From NCBI RefSeq assembly GCF_000425305.1, contig NZ_KE384346.1, positions 217,851-281,850 on the forward strand: a DNA stretch of 64,000 nucleotides, read 5' to 3'. Positions within the stretch are counted from its first letter, which is position 1. Every line of letters begins with the position of its first letter. The notes below the pieces were generated by a model. That model was not told where the DNA came from. It searched no databases and worked only from the letters and a program-made list of their open reading frames with translations. The stretch is from Psychroserpens burtonensis DSM 12212. Its GTDB lineage: Bacteria; Bacteroidota; Bacteroidia; Flavobacteriales; Flavobacteriaceae. Shown here in pieces: positions 1-9,166 of this stretch. The position numbers and the translations under genes are program-made.

Positions 1-848
1 TATTCGAGCACGGGGAAGATTTTTTATTCTATCAAGCAGTCATTGATGGAGGCCAGCAATTCAAGGCTTCAAATTTTTCTGAGCCCAAATCTTTCAACGA
101 TTTTAAATCGGCTTATGAAACTAAAAATGAAACGGCGAGAAGATTAGATTGGTTTAAGCCTATGCTTAGAGTCGCAAGTATTTTAGTTATTACTTTAGGT
201 GTGTATTTTACTTTTTTCAATAACAATGTCACACAAGTGAAAACACTTGCTAGCCAAAAAACAACCATAGAACTTCCAGATCAATCTAAAGTAACTTTAA
301 ATGCCGATTCAAAAATAGAATTCAGTACTAGAGATTGGAAGAACAATAGAAGTTTAAACCTTAGTGGAGAGGCTTATTTTAAAGTGGCTAAGGGTAAAAA
401 GTTTGATGTAATTACATCTCGAGGTAGCGTTGCTGTTGTTGGTACAGCGTTTAATGTTAAGCAACGTGACAGCTATTTTGAAGTACAATGCTTTGAAGGT
501 ATTGTTAGTGTCACTTCGGGTACTCATACAAAGAAGCTTTTGGCTGGATATACATTTAGAATTTTAGATAGTTTGTTCTCTCAAGATCATATTATGATTT
601 TAAAACCAAAGTGGGTATCTAATAATAGCACATTTAAGGCACTTCCTTATAAAACAGTCTTATCTGAGTTAGAACGTCAATATGATATTGAAATTTTTGT
701 AAAAGATGTAGATACTGAGCGTTTGTTTACAGGAGGTTTTATGCATGATAATATTGAAAATGCATTGATATCTATTACGCAACCTATGGATTTAGCTTAT
801 AAAATGAATGCTTCAAATGACGTTGTGATCTATGGCAGTAAAAAATAA
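1..848 (+). CDS. FecR-family anti-sigma factor, 5' end outside window
   Basis: The reading frame is open from base 3, well before the first internal ATG at 162, so the gene starts upstream of the window. The visible protein has about 50 cytoplasmic residues, one membrane segment (ILVITLGVYFTFF, near 180-220), a FecR domain (IELPDQSKVTLNADSKIEF, then LSGEAYFKVA and VVGTAFNVK) and a C-terminal DUF4974-type domain (LSELERQYDIEIF). FecR proteins sit in the inner membrane and pass a signal from a TonB receptor to an ECF sigma factor. The sigma gene is expected just upstream, outside the window. The end overlaps the receptor gene by 17 bases, which suggests translational coupling. Confidence 0.93.
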   Translation, partial: FEHGEDFLFYQAVIDGGQQFKASNFSEPKSFNDFKSAYETKNETARRLDWFKPMLRVASILVITLGVYFTFFNNNVTQVKTLASQKTTIELPDQSKVTLNADSKIEFSTRDWKNNRSLNLSGEAYFKVAKGKKFDVITSRGSVAVVGTAFNVKQRDSYFEVQCFEGIVSVTSGTHTKKLLAGYTFRILDSLFSQDHIMILKPKWVSNNSTFKALPYKTVLSELERQYDIEIFVKDVDTERLFTGGFMHDNIENALISITQPMDLAYKMNASNDVVIYGSKK

Positions 849-3123
849 ACTATATTTTTTATCGTTCTTTTTTTTAATCTTTTCTTTTGAAATATATGCT
901 CAGAAGACTCAATCTGAACTGCCATTAACGCAGTTGCTTACTACTTTACAGAGTCAATATAGGATTCAGTTTAATTATGCTCAAGAGACACTTGAAGGTA
1001 TTAAGATTATTCCTCCTTCTAAAAACTTAACTCTAAATGAAGTGTTGTCTTATCTCGAAATGAATACCACATTTTCATTCCAAGATTTGGACGGTACTTT
1101 TATTTTGGTGGGTATAAGGGACAATACTTTTGATTTACAGCAATTATCTCAAATCGTATTGTCTCAGTATATTGTTAAAGGAATTAATAAATTAAATAAT
1201 GGTTCTTATAAAATTGATTTTAAGCAATTTGATATTCTTCCAGGTTTAATAGAAACAGATGTATTACAAGCAGTACAAGCATTTCCAGGAATTCAAAGTA
1301 TCAATGAAACAGTATCAGATATTAATATTAGAGGTGGTACTCATGATCAAAACCTCATACTATGGGACGGCATTAAAATGTATCAATCTGGCCATTTCTT
1401 TGGTTTGATTTCTATGTTTAATCCTCAAATCACTCAGCGTGTTAGTGTACTTAAAAATGGAACAGATACGAAGCTCACAGATGGTGTTTCGGGAACAATC
1501 GCTATGGAGACAAGTTCTAAAATTAATGAGACGTTTAAAGGTAGTGTAGGTTTGAATTTTATTGATGCGAATGGTTTTGCAGATATTCCTTTGAGTGAAA
1601 AATCCTCAGTACAGGTCGCTGTTCGAAAATCAATTAGTGATTTTGCTGAAACGCCAACATATACCAATTTTTTTGAACGTATAGCTCAAGATACTGAAGT
1701 TGAAACTAACGCCAATGATATAGTGAACTCTGATCAAGAATTTGATTTCTATGATACGTCTCTGCGTTGGATTTATAATATTTCTAATAAGGACCAATTG
1801 CAAGTCAATTTTTTAACTGCAAATAACCAATTGCGATTCAATGAAAATTCCTTAATTGATGAAACCGAAAGGTCTCGTCAAAGTAGTTTAAGTCAAAATA
1901 GTATTGCTGGTGCGTTACATTATAAAAGAGTGTGGAATGAGACTTTGCAAACGACTTTTGAAGCCTATGAGACTGATTATGAATTAAAAGCTATTAATGC
2001 TAATTTAGTTGATCAACAAAGGTTTCAACAAGAAAATGTAGTATCCGAAACAAGTGTAAAGTTTATTGCTAATTATAAGATGAATGAGCAGCTGCAGTTT
2101 TTGAATGGTTATCATTTTGTGGAGACTAAAATCACAAATTTAGATGATGTGGATAACCCTCGTTTTAGATCTTTGATTTCTGAAGTTTTAAGAACTCATG
2201 GTTTATTTTCACAATTAAATTATAACTCGTTAAATAAGAAAACAAGTTTAACTTTTGGCTTACGTTATAATTATTTAGATAAGTTTAAAAAGCACATTCT
2301 TGAACCCAGATTTTCCTTTACCTATCAGTTTCTTAATAATTTCTCATTTGAGGTCTTAGGAGAGTTTAAACATCAAAGCACCTCTCAAGTTATTAATTTT
2401 CAGAATGATTTTTTAGGTATAGAAAAGCGACGATGGCAATTATCTAATAATGAAGATATTCCAGTTATTCGCAGTAAGCAAGTGTCTTTAGGGTTAAGTT
2501 TTAGTAAAAACGGTTGGCTGCTAAGTGCAGATACGTATTATAAATATGTAAAGGGGATAACGACTCAAAGTCAAGGGTTTCAAAATCAATATGAATTTAT
2601 AAAAACCAGTGGTAATTATGATGCTTTAGGTCTAGATTTCATTTTGAGAAAACAGATCAAAAAGTTCACAACTTGGTTGAGTTATTCTTACTTAAAAAGT
2701 GAGTATACTTTTAATGCTTTACCAGAACAAACGATGCCTAATAATTTTGATATGACGCATGCGATTACTTTGGGAGCTAATTATACTCTTGAAGACTTGA
2801 AACTTTCTGCAGGATTGAATTGGCACTCTGGACGACCAATAACGCAACCAGTTTCCGGTAATGACATCAGTGATAATGCTATTAATTTTGAAGCAACTAA
2901 TTCTAGTAATTTACAAGATTATTTGCGAGTTGATATTTCTGCAGTATATGCCATTGGACTTTGGGAAAATACGAAAGCAGATTTAGGTATTTCGGTCTGG
3001 AACGTTTTAAATAAAAACAATCAAATTAATAATTTTTACAGAATTAATGATAACTCTGTAAGCGAAACGATGCAGAGTTCATTAGGGATCACACCAAACG
3101 CGGTATTAAGAATTCACTTTTAA
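832..3123 (+). CDS. TonB-dependent outer-membrane receptor with N-terminal STN signalling domain
   Basis: 763 aa with a signal peptide ending at IYAQ (about residue 24). An STN domain (about 31-93, LTQLLTTLQSQYRIQFNYA) follows; this is the module that contacts FecR in the periplasm. The plug is at about 137-225 (ETDVLQAVQAFPGI, DINIRGG, QNLILWDGI), then a beta-barrel ending in an aromatic residue (RIHF). No carboxypeptidase-like domain is obvious. The length is short for a SusC-type transporter and no SusD-like partner follows, so this is a transducer/receptor of unknown substrate (siderophore, peptide or glycan fragment). Its start lies inside the FecR gene. It converges on the thioesterase gene with a 4-base overlap of ends, leaving no room for a terminator. 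Confidence 0.92.
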   Translation: MAVKNKLYFLSFFFLIFSFEIYAQKTQSELPLTQLLTTLQSQYRIQFNYAQETLEGIKIIPPSKNLTLNEVLSYLEMNTTFSFQDLDGTFILVGIRDNTFDLQQLSQIVLSQYIVKGINKLNNGSYKIDFKQFDILPGLIETDVLQAVQAFPGIQSINETVSDINIRGGTHDQNLILWDGIKMYQSGHFFGLISMFNPQITQRVSVLKNGTDTKLTDGVSGTIAMETSSKINETFKGSVGLNFIDANGFADIPLSEKSSVQVAVRKSISDFAETPTYTNFFERIAQDTEVETNANDIVNSDQEFDFYDTSLRWIYNISNKDQLQVNFLTANNQLRFNENSLIDETERSRQSSLSQNSIAGALHYKRVWNETLQTTFEAYETDYELKAINANLVDQQRFQQENVVSETSVKFIANYKMNEQLQFLNGYHFVETKITNLDDVDNPRFRSLISEVLRTHGLFSQLNYNSLNKKTSLTFGLRYNYLDKFKKHILEPRFSFTYQFLNNFSFEVLGEFKHQSTSQVINFQNDFLGIEKRRWQLSNNEDIPVIRSKQVSLGLSFSKNGWLLSADTYYKYVKGITTQSQGFQNQYEFIKTSGNYDALGLDFILRKQIKKFTTWLSYSYLKSEYTFNALPEQTMPNNFDMTHAITLGANYTLEDLKLSAGLNWHSGRPITQPVSGNDISDNAINFEATNSSNLQDYLRVDISAVYAIGLWENTKADLGISVWNVLNKNNQINNFYRINDNSVSETMQSSLGITPNAVLRIHF

Positions 3124-3668
3124 TGATCTGGTAGTTCAATTTTCACGCGGTATGTACTTAAGTCATCAAGGTAATCAATATGTGAAAAATCGGCACTGTC
3201 AAATTCTATTTGTCTGGAACGTTTGGTGTCGATTCGTTTAATCGCTTTTAAAAAACGTTTGACTTCGCTTTTATCATTAACAATTAATCCAGGAACTTCA
3301 GTAGAATTGCCATCATCATCTTTAGCAACCATTGTAAAATATGACGAGTTGCAGTGCTTTATTATTCCAGTTCTTATGTTTTCAGATTCTACGCGAATCC
3401 CAACAACCATAGAGGTGCGACCAACGTAATTTATAGAAGCTTTCATGGTAACGAGCTCTCCAATTTCTATGGGATTTAAAAAATCAACGGTATCAACAGA
3501 TGCTGTGACACAATACGTTTTTGAATGTTTAGACGCACAAGCAAATGCAATTTGATCCATTAGGTTTAAAATATAACCACCATGAATTTTACCGCCAAAA
3601 TTAGAGTGTGATGGTTGCATTAATTCTGAAATGCTAATTCTTGAAGAGTCTATCGTTTTATAAGTCAT
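3120..3668 (-). CDS. Acyl-CoA thioesterase, hotdog fold (YciA/BACH type)
   Basis: 182 aa cytoplasmic protein. The hotdog signature is visible early: NFGGKIHGGYILNLMDQIAF (about 23-42), with the conserved Asn/Gly-Gly/His and Asp of acyl-CoA hydrolases, followed by TASVDTVDFLNPIEIGE and YVGRTSMVVGIRV strands. Members hydrolyse acyl-CoA to free acid and CoA. The C-terminal 50 residues are charged and diverge from short YciA proteins, as in Bacteroidota homologues. It lies 5 bases downstream of the small membrane protein gene, so the two are probably cotranscribed. Substrate chain length cannot be judged. Confidence 0.88.
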   Translation of the reverse strand: MTYKTIDSSRISISELMQPSHSNFGGKIHGGYILNLMDQIAFACASKHSKTYCVTASVDTVDFLNPIEIGELVTMKASINYVGRTSMVVGIRVESENIRTGIIKHCNSSYFTMVAKDDDGNSTEVPGLIVNDKSEVKRFLKAIKRIDTKRSRQIEFDSADFSHIDYLDDLSTYRVKIELPDH

Positions 3669-3673
3669 GAGCT

Positions 3674-4039
3674 TTAATTTCTAAAATGTGGAGATGATTC
3701 TTGCTCGACTTCAGTGATGAAATATTTGGTATCACCTAGCCAAAAGAATGTGCCTAAACGCTCAATATAGGTGAGTTTAACATATTGCCCTTGAAACTTT
3801 TTTAAATTTTCTATAACCTCGCCATTTTTGTCTAAAACTGAAAATGAGAAAATTTGAGCTCCAGATATTCCTTGACTCATTTCTCCTTCCCAAGTTTTTA
3901 CGAGTAGTCCTTTGCTGCTAAATTTTATTAATTCCCCAGAGCGATATCCTTCACTATAGGGTACAAAATAAATGATAGCATAATAGATACCAAGAGCTGC
4001 AATTACTCCTATGCTAAGTGCACCTAAAAATTTTTTCAT
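3674..4039 (-). CDS. Small membrane-anchored protein of unknown function
   Basis: 121 aa. One N-terminal hydrophobic segment (residues 5-27, LGALSIGVIAALGIYYAII) is followed by an exported soluble domain of about 90 residues rich in beta-strand (LIKFSSKGLLVKTWEGEMSQ, FSFSVLDKNGEVIENL, GQYVKLTYIERL). Similar flavobacterial proteins are sometimes labelled 6-phosphogluconate dehydrogenase, but no dehydrogenase motif is present here and that name should not be propagated. It lies between rmuC and the thioesterase on the same strand. Function unknown. Confidence 0.8.
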   Translation of the reverse strand: MKKFLGALSIGVIAALGIYYAIIYFVPYSEGYRSGELIKFSSKGLLVKTWEGEMSQGISGAQIFSFSVLDKNGEVIENLKKFQGQYVKLTYIERLGTFFWLGDTKYFITEVEQESSPHFRN

Positions 4040-4083
4040 AATGTTTCGTTTTTTTCGGAGAGCTCTTTTTTGAGATTTAGATA

Positions 4084-5490
4084 TTATTCTATGTCGTCAT
4101 CATCATCATCATCATTATTGGCTCTTTTTATGATAGCTTCTGGTAATGATTTTTTGGCTTTAGCTCCTAATTTTTTAATTTTTTCAACACTCGTTATAAG
4201 GTTTCCTTTTCCTTCAACTAATTTATTCATCGCAGAAGAATAATCTTTTTTAGCATCATCAATCTTTTTTCCAACACCTGTTAAATCTTTAACTAAACCT
4301 TCAAATTTATCATACAATGCTCCAGCTTGTCTGGCAATTTCTATCGCATTTTGTTGTTGCTTTTCATTATTCCACATGCTATCAACGGTTCTTAAAGTTG
4401 CTAGAAGGGTAGATGGTGTAACGATGACAATATTTTTCTCAAATGCTTTATTATATATCGAGTTATCTGCATTAATAGCGACTGCAAAAGCAGGTTCTAT
4501 TGGGATAAAAAGTAATACAAAATCTGGACTCTCTATATCGTATAAGTCTTCGTATTTTTTTTCGGACAGTTGGTCTACGTGCCTTCTAATAGAATTGATG
4601 TGTGCTTTTAGGAAAACCTCTCGTTCATCATCTTCTGCATTAACATAGCGTTCGTAATCGGTTAGAGATACTTTACTGTCAATAATCATTTTTTTGTTGT
4701 CTGGTAAGTGCAAAACAATATCTGGTAACACTCTTGTGCCGTCTTCTCTGGTGAAGTTTTGTTGCACAAAATATTCTCTATCTTTTTCTAATCCAGATTT
4801 TTCAAGGACACGTTCCAGTACTAGCTCTCCCCAATTACCTTGCATTTTACTGTCCCCTTTTAAAGCTCTAGTTAAATTAGTAGCTTCTTTTGTCATTTGT
4901 TGGTTGAGGTCTTTTAAGCCTAGCAACTGTTCTTTTAAAGCAGAGTGCATGCTAATACTTTCCTTCTGGGTATCATCTACTTTTTTCTCGAAAATTTGAA
5001 TTTTTTCCTGTAAAGGATTCAATATATTTTTTATGTTTTCTTTATTCTGAAGGGTGAATTTTTCAGACTTTTCATCTAAAATTTTAGTAGCTAAAATCTC
5101 AAAATCTTTTCTTAATTGTTCTTGACGGATTTCAATTTCCTCATCACGTTTTAAGTTGTGTTCTTGAAGGTTTTCATATTCAGCATTACGTCTTGCTAGA
5201 TCTTTATTTAAACGGTCTTTTTCTTTTCTAATCTCCTCGCGTTCGTGTTCTGTTTTTGAAATAGTTTCAGAAAGTTCTCCCAACTTGGTATTGAAGTAAG
5301 AATCTTGTTTTTCATTTTCAGTTTGATGAAAAGTTTTCAACTCTTGTAATTGTTGAGCCAAATTAGAGTTGCGTTCTTCTAAAGTACTCTGTTCACTTTT
5401 ACTTTTCAGTTTAATAAAAAGCATACCTAAATAGGCACCAATCGCTGTGGAAACAAGTATCGCTAAAATGAGAATAAGGCTGTCGTTCAT
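4084..5490 (-). CDS. rmuC: DNA recombination protein RmuC
   Basis: 468 aa. An N-terminal membrane segment (5-27) precedes a long coiled coil (about 30-190, rich in Lys/Glu/Gln) and the RmuC nuclease-like core (about 195-430). Family-typical stretches are KGDSKMQGNWGELVLERVLE, VLPDIVLHLPDNKKMIIDSK and FIPIEPAFAVAI. RmuC was defined in E. coli as limiting inversion recombination; the core resembles restriction-endonuclease folds. The tail is an acidic run (six Asp) that looks low-complexity. Start chosen at the ATG that begins directly before the membrane segment. Confidence 0.95.
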   Translation of the reverse strand: MNDSLILILAILVSTAIGAYLGMLFIKLKSKSEQSTLEERNSNLAQQLQELKTFHQTENEKQDSYFNTKLGELSETISKTEHEREEIRKEKDRLNKDLARRNAEYENLQEHNLKRDEEIEIRQEQLRKDFEILATKILDEKSEKFTLQNKENIKNILNPLQEKIQIFEKKVDDTQKESISMHSALKEQLLGLKDLNQQMTKEATNLTRALKGDSKMQGNWGELVLERVLEKSGLEKDREYFVQQNFTREDGTRVLPDIVLHLPDNKKMIIDSKVSLTDYERYVNAEDDEREVFLKAHINSIRRHVDQLSEKKYEDLYDIESPDFVLLFIPIEPAFAVAINADNSIYNKAFEKNIVIVTPSTLLATLRTVDSMWNNEKQQQNAIEIARQAGALYDKFEGLVKDLTGVGKKIDDAKKDYSSAMNKLVEGKGNLITSVEKIKKLGAKAKKSLPEAIIKRANNDDDDDDDIE

Positions 5491-5561
5491 AGAGAGAATA
5501 GAAATTTTTTCAAAGATAAATGATTTGTCGAAAGATTTAGGATTGTAATAAAAAGATATGT

Positions 5562-6221
5562 CTAATTTTCTAAAACATAAATCTCACTAATTAAACGCTT
5601 GATGTCTTGATCTTTTGTACCATCATAAATACCACGAATCTGTTTCTCTTTATCTATCAATATAAAATTAGGCGTGTGAATAAAATCTTGTAGGCCACCG
5701 TCACCTTGCTCAACAACTGCAAAATAACTTTGACGGGCTAATTCATAAATATGTTTTTTGTCACCTGTAGTGATATTCCATTTCGAATCAATAACACCTT
5801 TGTTTGTTGCATATTCCTTAAGTACCGAAACACTATCTATTTTAGGAGTAACAGACAAGGATAGAAACATGATATCATCGTTGTCTATAAATTCCTCTTG
5901 AATTTTCGTCATATTATCCGTCATTATAGGACAAATACTCCCACAACGTGTGAAAAAGAAATCTGTAACATAAATTTTATCCTTGTAATTGTCTTGAGTG
6001 ATGACTTGTCCGTTTTGATTGATGAGTTCAAAATCTGAAACCCTATGATTTTGGGTTTTGTTTTGAAGGTGTTTGTCTACCAATTCTGGATTAAAATTTG
6101 AAGGATTGTAAATTGGTAATGTATTAGTTGGAAATAGATACGAATAAGAAAAGTAAAACACCAATAACAGCAAGGTTATGATGAGTATAGCTGTAAATCT
6201 ATTATCTTTTAATAGGGACAT
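5562..6221 (-). CDS. SCO1/SenC family copper chaperone-like thioredoxin
   Basis: 219 aa, anchored by one N-terminal membrane segment (10-30). The thioredoxin-fold domain carries the SCO copper-site residues: the CxxxC motif (FTRCGSICPIM, Cys93 and Cys97) and the distal His (DFIHTPNFILID, His182). SCO proteins deliver copper to cytochrome oxidase CuA or act as thiol reductants at the outer face of the inner membrane. It follows the TPR gene by 45 bases on the same strand, so the two, and perhaps the small lipoprotein upstream, form an operon. No cytochrome oxidase genes are in view, which leaves the copper target open. Confidence 0.93.
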   Translation of the reverse strand: MSLLKDNRFTAILIITLLLLVFYFSYSYLFPTNTLPIYNPSNFNPELVDKHLQNKTQNHRVSDFELINQNGQVITQDNYKDKIYVTDFFFTRCGSICPIMTDNMTKIQEEFIDNDDIMFLSLSVTPKIDSVSVLKEYATNKGVIDSKWNITTGDKKHIYELARQSYFAVVEQGDGGLQDFIHTPNFILIDKEKQIRGIYDGTKDQDIKRLISEIYVLEN

Positions 6222-6266
6222 ATAATTAAATTATAAGAGTTTATAAAAAACGGATTACCATAGTTT

Positions 6267-7997
6267 TTAAAGTACGGAATCGTCTATATCTATATCTGCA
6301 TCTTGCCAAGCGTTATCAAACTCTCTTTTAATAATAATTGCTTCTTCGTTTTTTCCTTGAGCCAAAAGACTCTTATATAACCCCATTAGAGACCATCCAT
6401 TTTGTCTAAGTATATCTAAGTCTTCTCGGTAAATTTTTTCGGCAGCTTCGTAATTCTCAGTATCTAATAATATAGATCCTAGGTTTTGTCTAGTAGGAAT
6501 ATGCCATGCAGCAGGTTCTGTGTACGTTAATCCATCTTCAAAGACTACTGCTTTCTCGAGATGTTCTATGGCTTTTGGTAAATTTCCTTTCAAAGCTTCT
6601 AATTCTCCAGAAACGACTTCAAAGGCTATATTAGCTGCATGAATTGAATCATTATTTGCCGTAGCTATTAAGGTTTCTAATTCTGGATCATTTTTAAGAA
6701 TCTCTATAGCATCTAATTCTTCTTGAGCTTCGTTGATATTACCTTTTCTTATAAAAGCAATTCCCCTTGCATAATGGCGCATAAGATTGAGATGCTTAAT
6801 TTTTGAATTAGGAGCTGGAATGGTTAAAATTTCATTCCATTTACCAAATCTAGTATATGCTAACATTGGTGTAGATGCAAAATCTTGTAAAAAGGTCATT
6901 TCTAAAAATTCGCCAACTGGTACTTTTTCTGCTGTTTTTTTTGCAGCATCAATCGCAATGTCACTAGCGCCTAATAAGCTCGCTGAGGACCATAAAAAGT
7001 GAATGTTATGTGGGTAGTAACCAAGCGGATAGAGTCCTTGAGCAAAACATTGAGAGATGTAATCCTCGTCAGCTAAAATTGCTTTCTGGTTCGTAATAAC
7101 GGCATCTTTATATCGTCCAACTCTAATATATATGTGAGATGGCATGTGTACAATATGTCCAGCTCCAGGCATTAGAGAAGCTAATTTGTCAGCACTTTCA
7201 ACGCCTATGTCTGGATAAGGAAGTTCTACCATGTGAATATAATAGTGATGTCCACCAGGATTTTCTGGTTCAAGCAACATGGCTTTCTCAAGAGCAGCTT
7301 TTGCTTCTTTAATGTTTGGTGACGGATTTCCGTCACTATCCCAATAATTCCAAGGAACAGTATTCATAACGGATGCAGCATACAAAATTTGAACATTAGC
7401 ATCATCTGGGAATTTCTCTATGGTTTTAGCCATGGCATGCATATAGTTCATATTCAATTCGGCAATATCTGCTGTTAAATCTTCACTATATCTAGCAGAT
7501 AACGCAGCTATGAGTGCTTGTTCTTTCAAACTTGATTTTGATGACAATTGTAGTGCTTTAGCTAGTGCCTCATTAATTTTAATTTTGCGTTCTTCAAGGG
7601 GAAGTGGGTCGTTTATATTTGGTCCTAGAGTAAAGGCTTGTCCCCAATAGGTCATTGCTGCACTGGGATCTAATCGCGACGCCTCCATAAACGAACGATG
7701 CGCTTCAGCATGGTTAAAGGCGTATGATAATTTTAAGCCTTGATCAAAAAAAGCTTGAGCTCTTTGGTTTTTAGTGCTAATTGAAAAATGAAGATTTCCA
7801 AGATTGTCAAAAAGTGGCGAAATCTGTTTTGTAGTATCAACATCTTCTAATAAAAATTTTGCAGATGTACATTTTATAAAATTCATTGCTAGTCTAGGCG
7901 CTGGCGGTGGTGTTTCTTTAAAAGGTTTATGAAATGTAAAATAAACCAGCACTGCTACTATAATACCTGATAAAATAATGTTTGCTCTTGATTTCAT
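6267..7997 (-). CDS. Membrane-anchored TPR protein with conserved histidine clusters
   Basis: 576 aa. An N-terminal signal anchor (7-22) and Pro-rich linker lead to an exported domain of TPR-like helices: QAFFDQGLKLSYAFNHAEAH (about 81-100), ALEKAMLLEPENPGGHHYYI, and two C-terminal repeats near 470-560. Three histidine clusters stand out: HH..IH at 250-255, H..H...H at 281-288 (GHIVHMPSHIY) and H..H at 330-333 (YYPHNIHF). They are far more regular than TPR scaffolding requires and could bind a metal or haem; this is inference. Context is a SCO protein downstream and a two-Cys lipoprotein 17 bases upstream. Biochemical role unknown. Confidence 0.85.
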   Translation of the reverse strand: MKSRANIILSGIIVAVLVYFTFHKPFKETPPPAPRLAMNFIKCTSAKFLLEDVDTTKQISPLFDNLGNLHFSISTKNQRAQAFFDQGLKLSYAFNHAEAHRSFMEASRLDPSAAMTYWGQAFTLGPNINDPLPLEERKIKINEALAKALQLSSKSSLKEQALIAALSARYSEDLTADIAELNMNYMHAMAKTIEKFPDDANVQILYAASVMNTVPWNYWDSDGNPSPNIKEAKAALEKAMLLEPENPGGHHYYIHMVELPYPDIGVESADKLASLMPGAGHIVHMPSHIYIRVGRYKDAVITNQKAILADEDYISQCFAQGLYPLGYYPHNIHFLWSSASLLGASDIAIDAAKKTAEKVPVGEFLEMTFLQDFASTPMLAYTRFGKWNEILTIPAPNSKIKHLNLMRHYARGIAFIRKGNINEAQEELDAIEILKNDPELETLIATANNDSIHAANIAFEVVSGELEALKGNLPKAIEHLEKAVVFEDGLTYTEPAAWHIPTRQNLGSILLDTENYEAAEKIYREDLDILRQNGWSLMGLYKSLLAQGKNEEAIIIKREFDNAWQDADIDIDDSVL

Positions 7998-8014
7998 AAT
8001 CTATTGTTTAAATA

Positions 8015-8239
8015 TTATATAGCTCGTTTTATATATGTTTTTGCTTCCACTAATTCTCTACGATTACTATTACAATCTATGGCAAAACTGACATGTCCAA
8101 ATTGAGGAGTACCACAAAGTAAAATCTCTCCTCTTTTTAAATCGAGTGATGCAAATGCTGGGTTTGGTTGCGGAGTATTGTCTTTACATGAAAAAACAAA
8201 TAAGACTAAGACTATACATGTCACTTTAAGTAATTTCAT
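8015..8239 (-). CDS. Small lipoprotein with two conserved-looking cysteines
   Basis: 74 aa. A type II signal peptide with lipobox ends at Cys18 (VFSC). The mature part is only about 56 residues, with LLCGTPQFGHVSFAIDCNSN near its middle, that is two Cys and one His spaced suitably for a metal or disulfide site. It lies 17 bases ahead of the His-rich TPR gene on the same strand, so it is likely the first gene of the lipoprotein-TPR-SCO unit. I do not recognise the family. Confidence 0.65.
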   Translation of the reverse strand: MKLLKVTCIVLVLFVFSCKDNTPQPNPAFASLDLKRGEILLCGTPQFGHVSFAIDCNSNRRELVEAKTYIKRAI

Positions 8240-8371
8240 CTCTTAATGATTTTGAAGAATTCGTTAAGATTAAAAACGGTTTATAAAAAAGTGGGGATTG
8301 AAATTTTTTTAAAATCTGATTTTTAATATTTTAAATGTAGTCTAAAATAGTAAGATTAAGAACGTTAATTG

Positions 8372-9166
8372 TCATTTTTTAACTCTAAAGCTTCCCGTCT
8401 TTTGATCAAAACCAATCAAATCGTTAGGGAATAAGGTTTCAAAAATACCTTGTTCTATCAAATGACATGGTGAATCTGACACAACTTTGTCATTAGTCAT
8501 GACAATGATGGTGTCACATAATTGAATAGCTAAATCGATCTCATGCGATGAAAATAGAATCGTTTTATTCGTGTCTTTTGCTAATCGCTGTAATAATTTT
8601 AAAATATAGGCTTTATGATACATATCCAGATGTGTTGTTGGTTCATCTAGAATAATCAAATCTGTATCTTGAGCTAAAGCCCTTGCAATCATTGCTTTTT
8701 GAAGCTGTCCATCACTTAATTCAAAACATTTGCGGTGCTTTAAGTCTGAAAGATTAGTTTGGTCTATGGCTTTATGCACTGCGGAAATATCTACCTCAGA
8801 TAAATTGCCAACCCAATTGGTATAAGGCTGACGACCCAAAGCAACGAGTTCTTCAACTGAAAGATTTTTAGACATGAGTTGCTCTGTCAATACCAAACTC
8901 ATTGTTTTAGCTAATTCTAAAGCAGTATAATTTTCAAGAGGAATATTGTTTATTGCTATGAGACCTTCTAGAGGCTTTTGAATCGTACTCAAGGTTCTTA
9001 ATAGTGTAGATTTTCCAATGCCATTTGCTCCAACAAGACCAATGAGTTCTCCTTTTTTCAATTCAAGGTTGATGTTGTCTGTGATAACAGTTGCTGCTTT
9101 TTTGGTTTGGTAACCAATAGAAAGGTTCTTAGTTTTTAGGATGTTATGTGTGTTGCTTTCTGTCAT
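8372..9166 (-). CDS. btuD: ABC importer ATP-binding protein, FecE/BtuD type
   Basis: 264 aa. Walker A (GLVGANGIGKSTLL), Q-loop region, ABC signature (ELSDGQLQKAMIARAL; the usual LSGGQ reads LSDGQ) and Walker B (DLIILDEPTTHLD) are in order, followed by the switch His (SSHEIDLA). It supplies the ATPase of a FecCD-type importer. Its start abuts the permease stop with no gap. The B12 assignment comes from the neighbouring riboswitch-controlled BtuB/BtuG pair; haem or siderophore import is the alternative. Confidence 0.85.
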   Translation of the reverse strand: MTESNTHNILKTKNLSIGYQTKKAATVITDNINLELKKGELIGLVGANGIGKSTLLRTLSTIQKPLEGLIAINNIPLENYTALELAKTMSLVLTEQLMSKNLSVEELVALGRQPYTNWVGNLSEVDISAVHKAIDQTNLSDLKHRKCFELSDGQLQKAMIARALAQDTDLIILDEPTTHLDMYHKAYILKLLQRLAKDTNKTILFSSHEIDLAIQLCDTIIVMTNDKVVSDSPCHLIEQGIFETLFPNDLIGFDQKTGSFRVKK

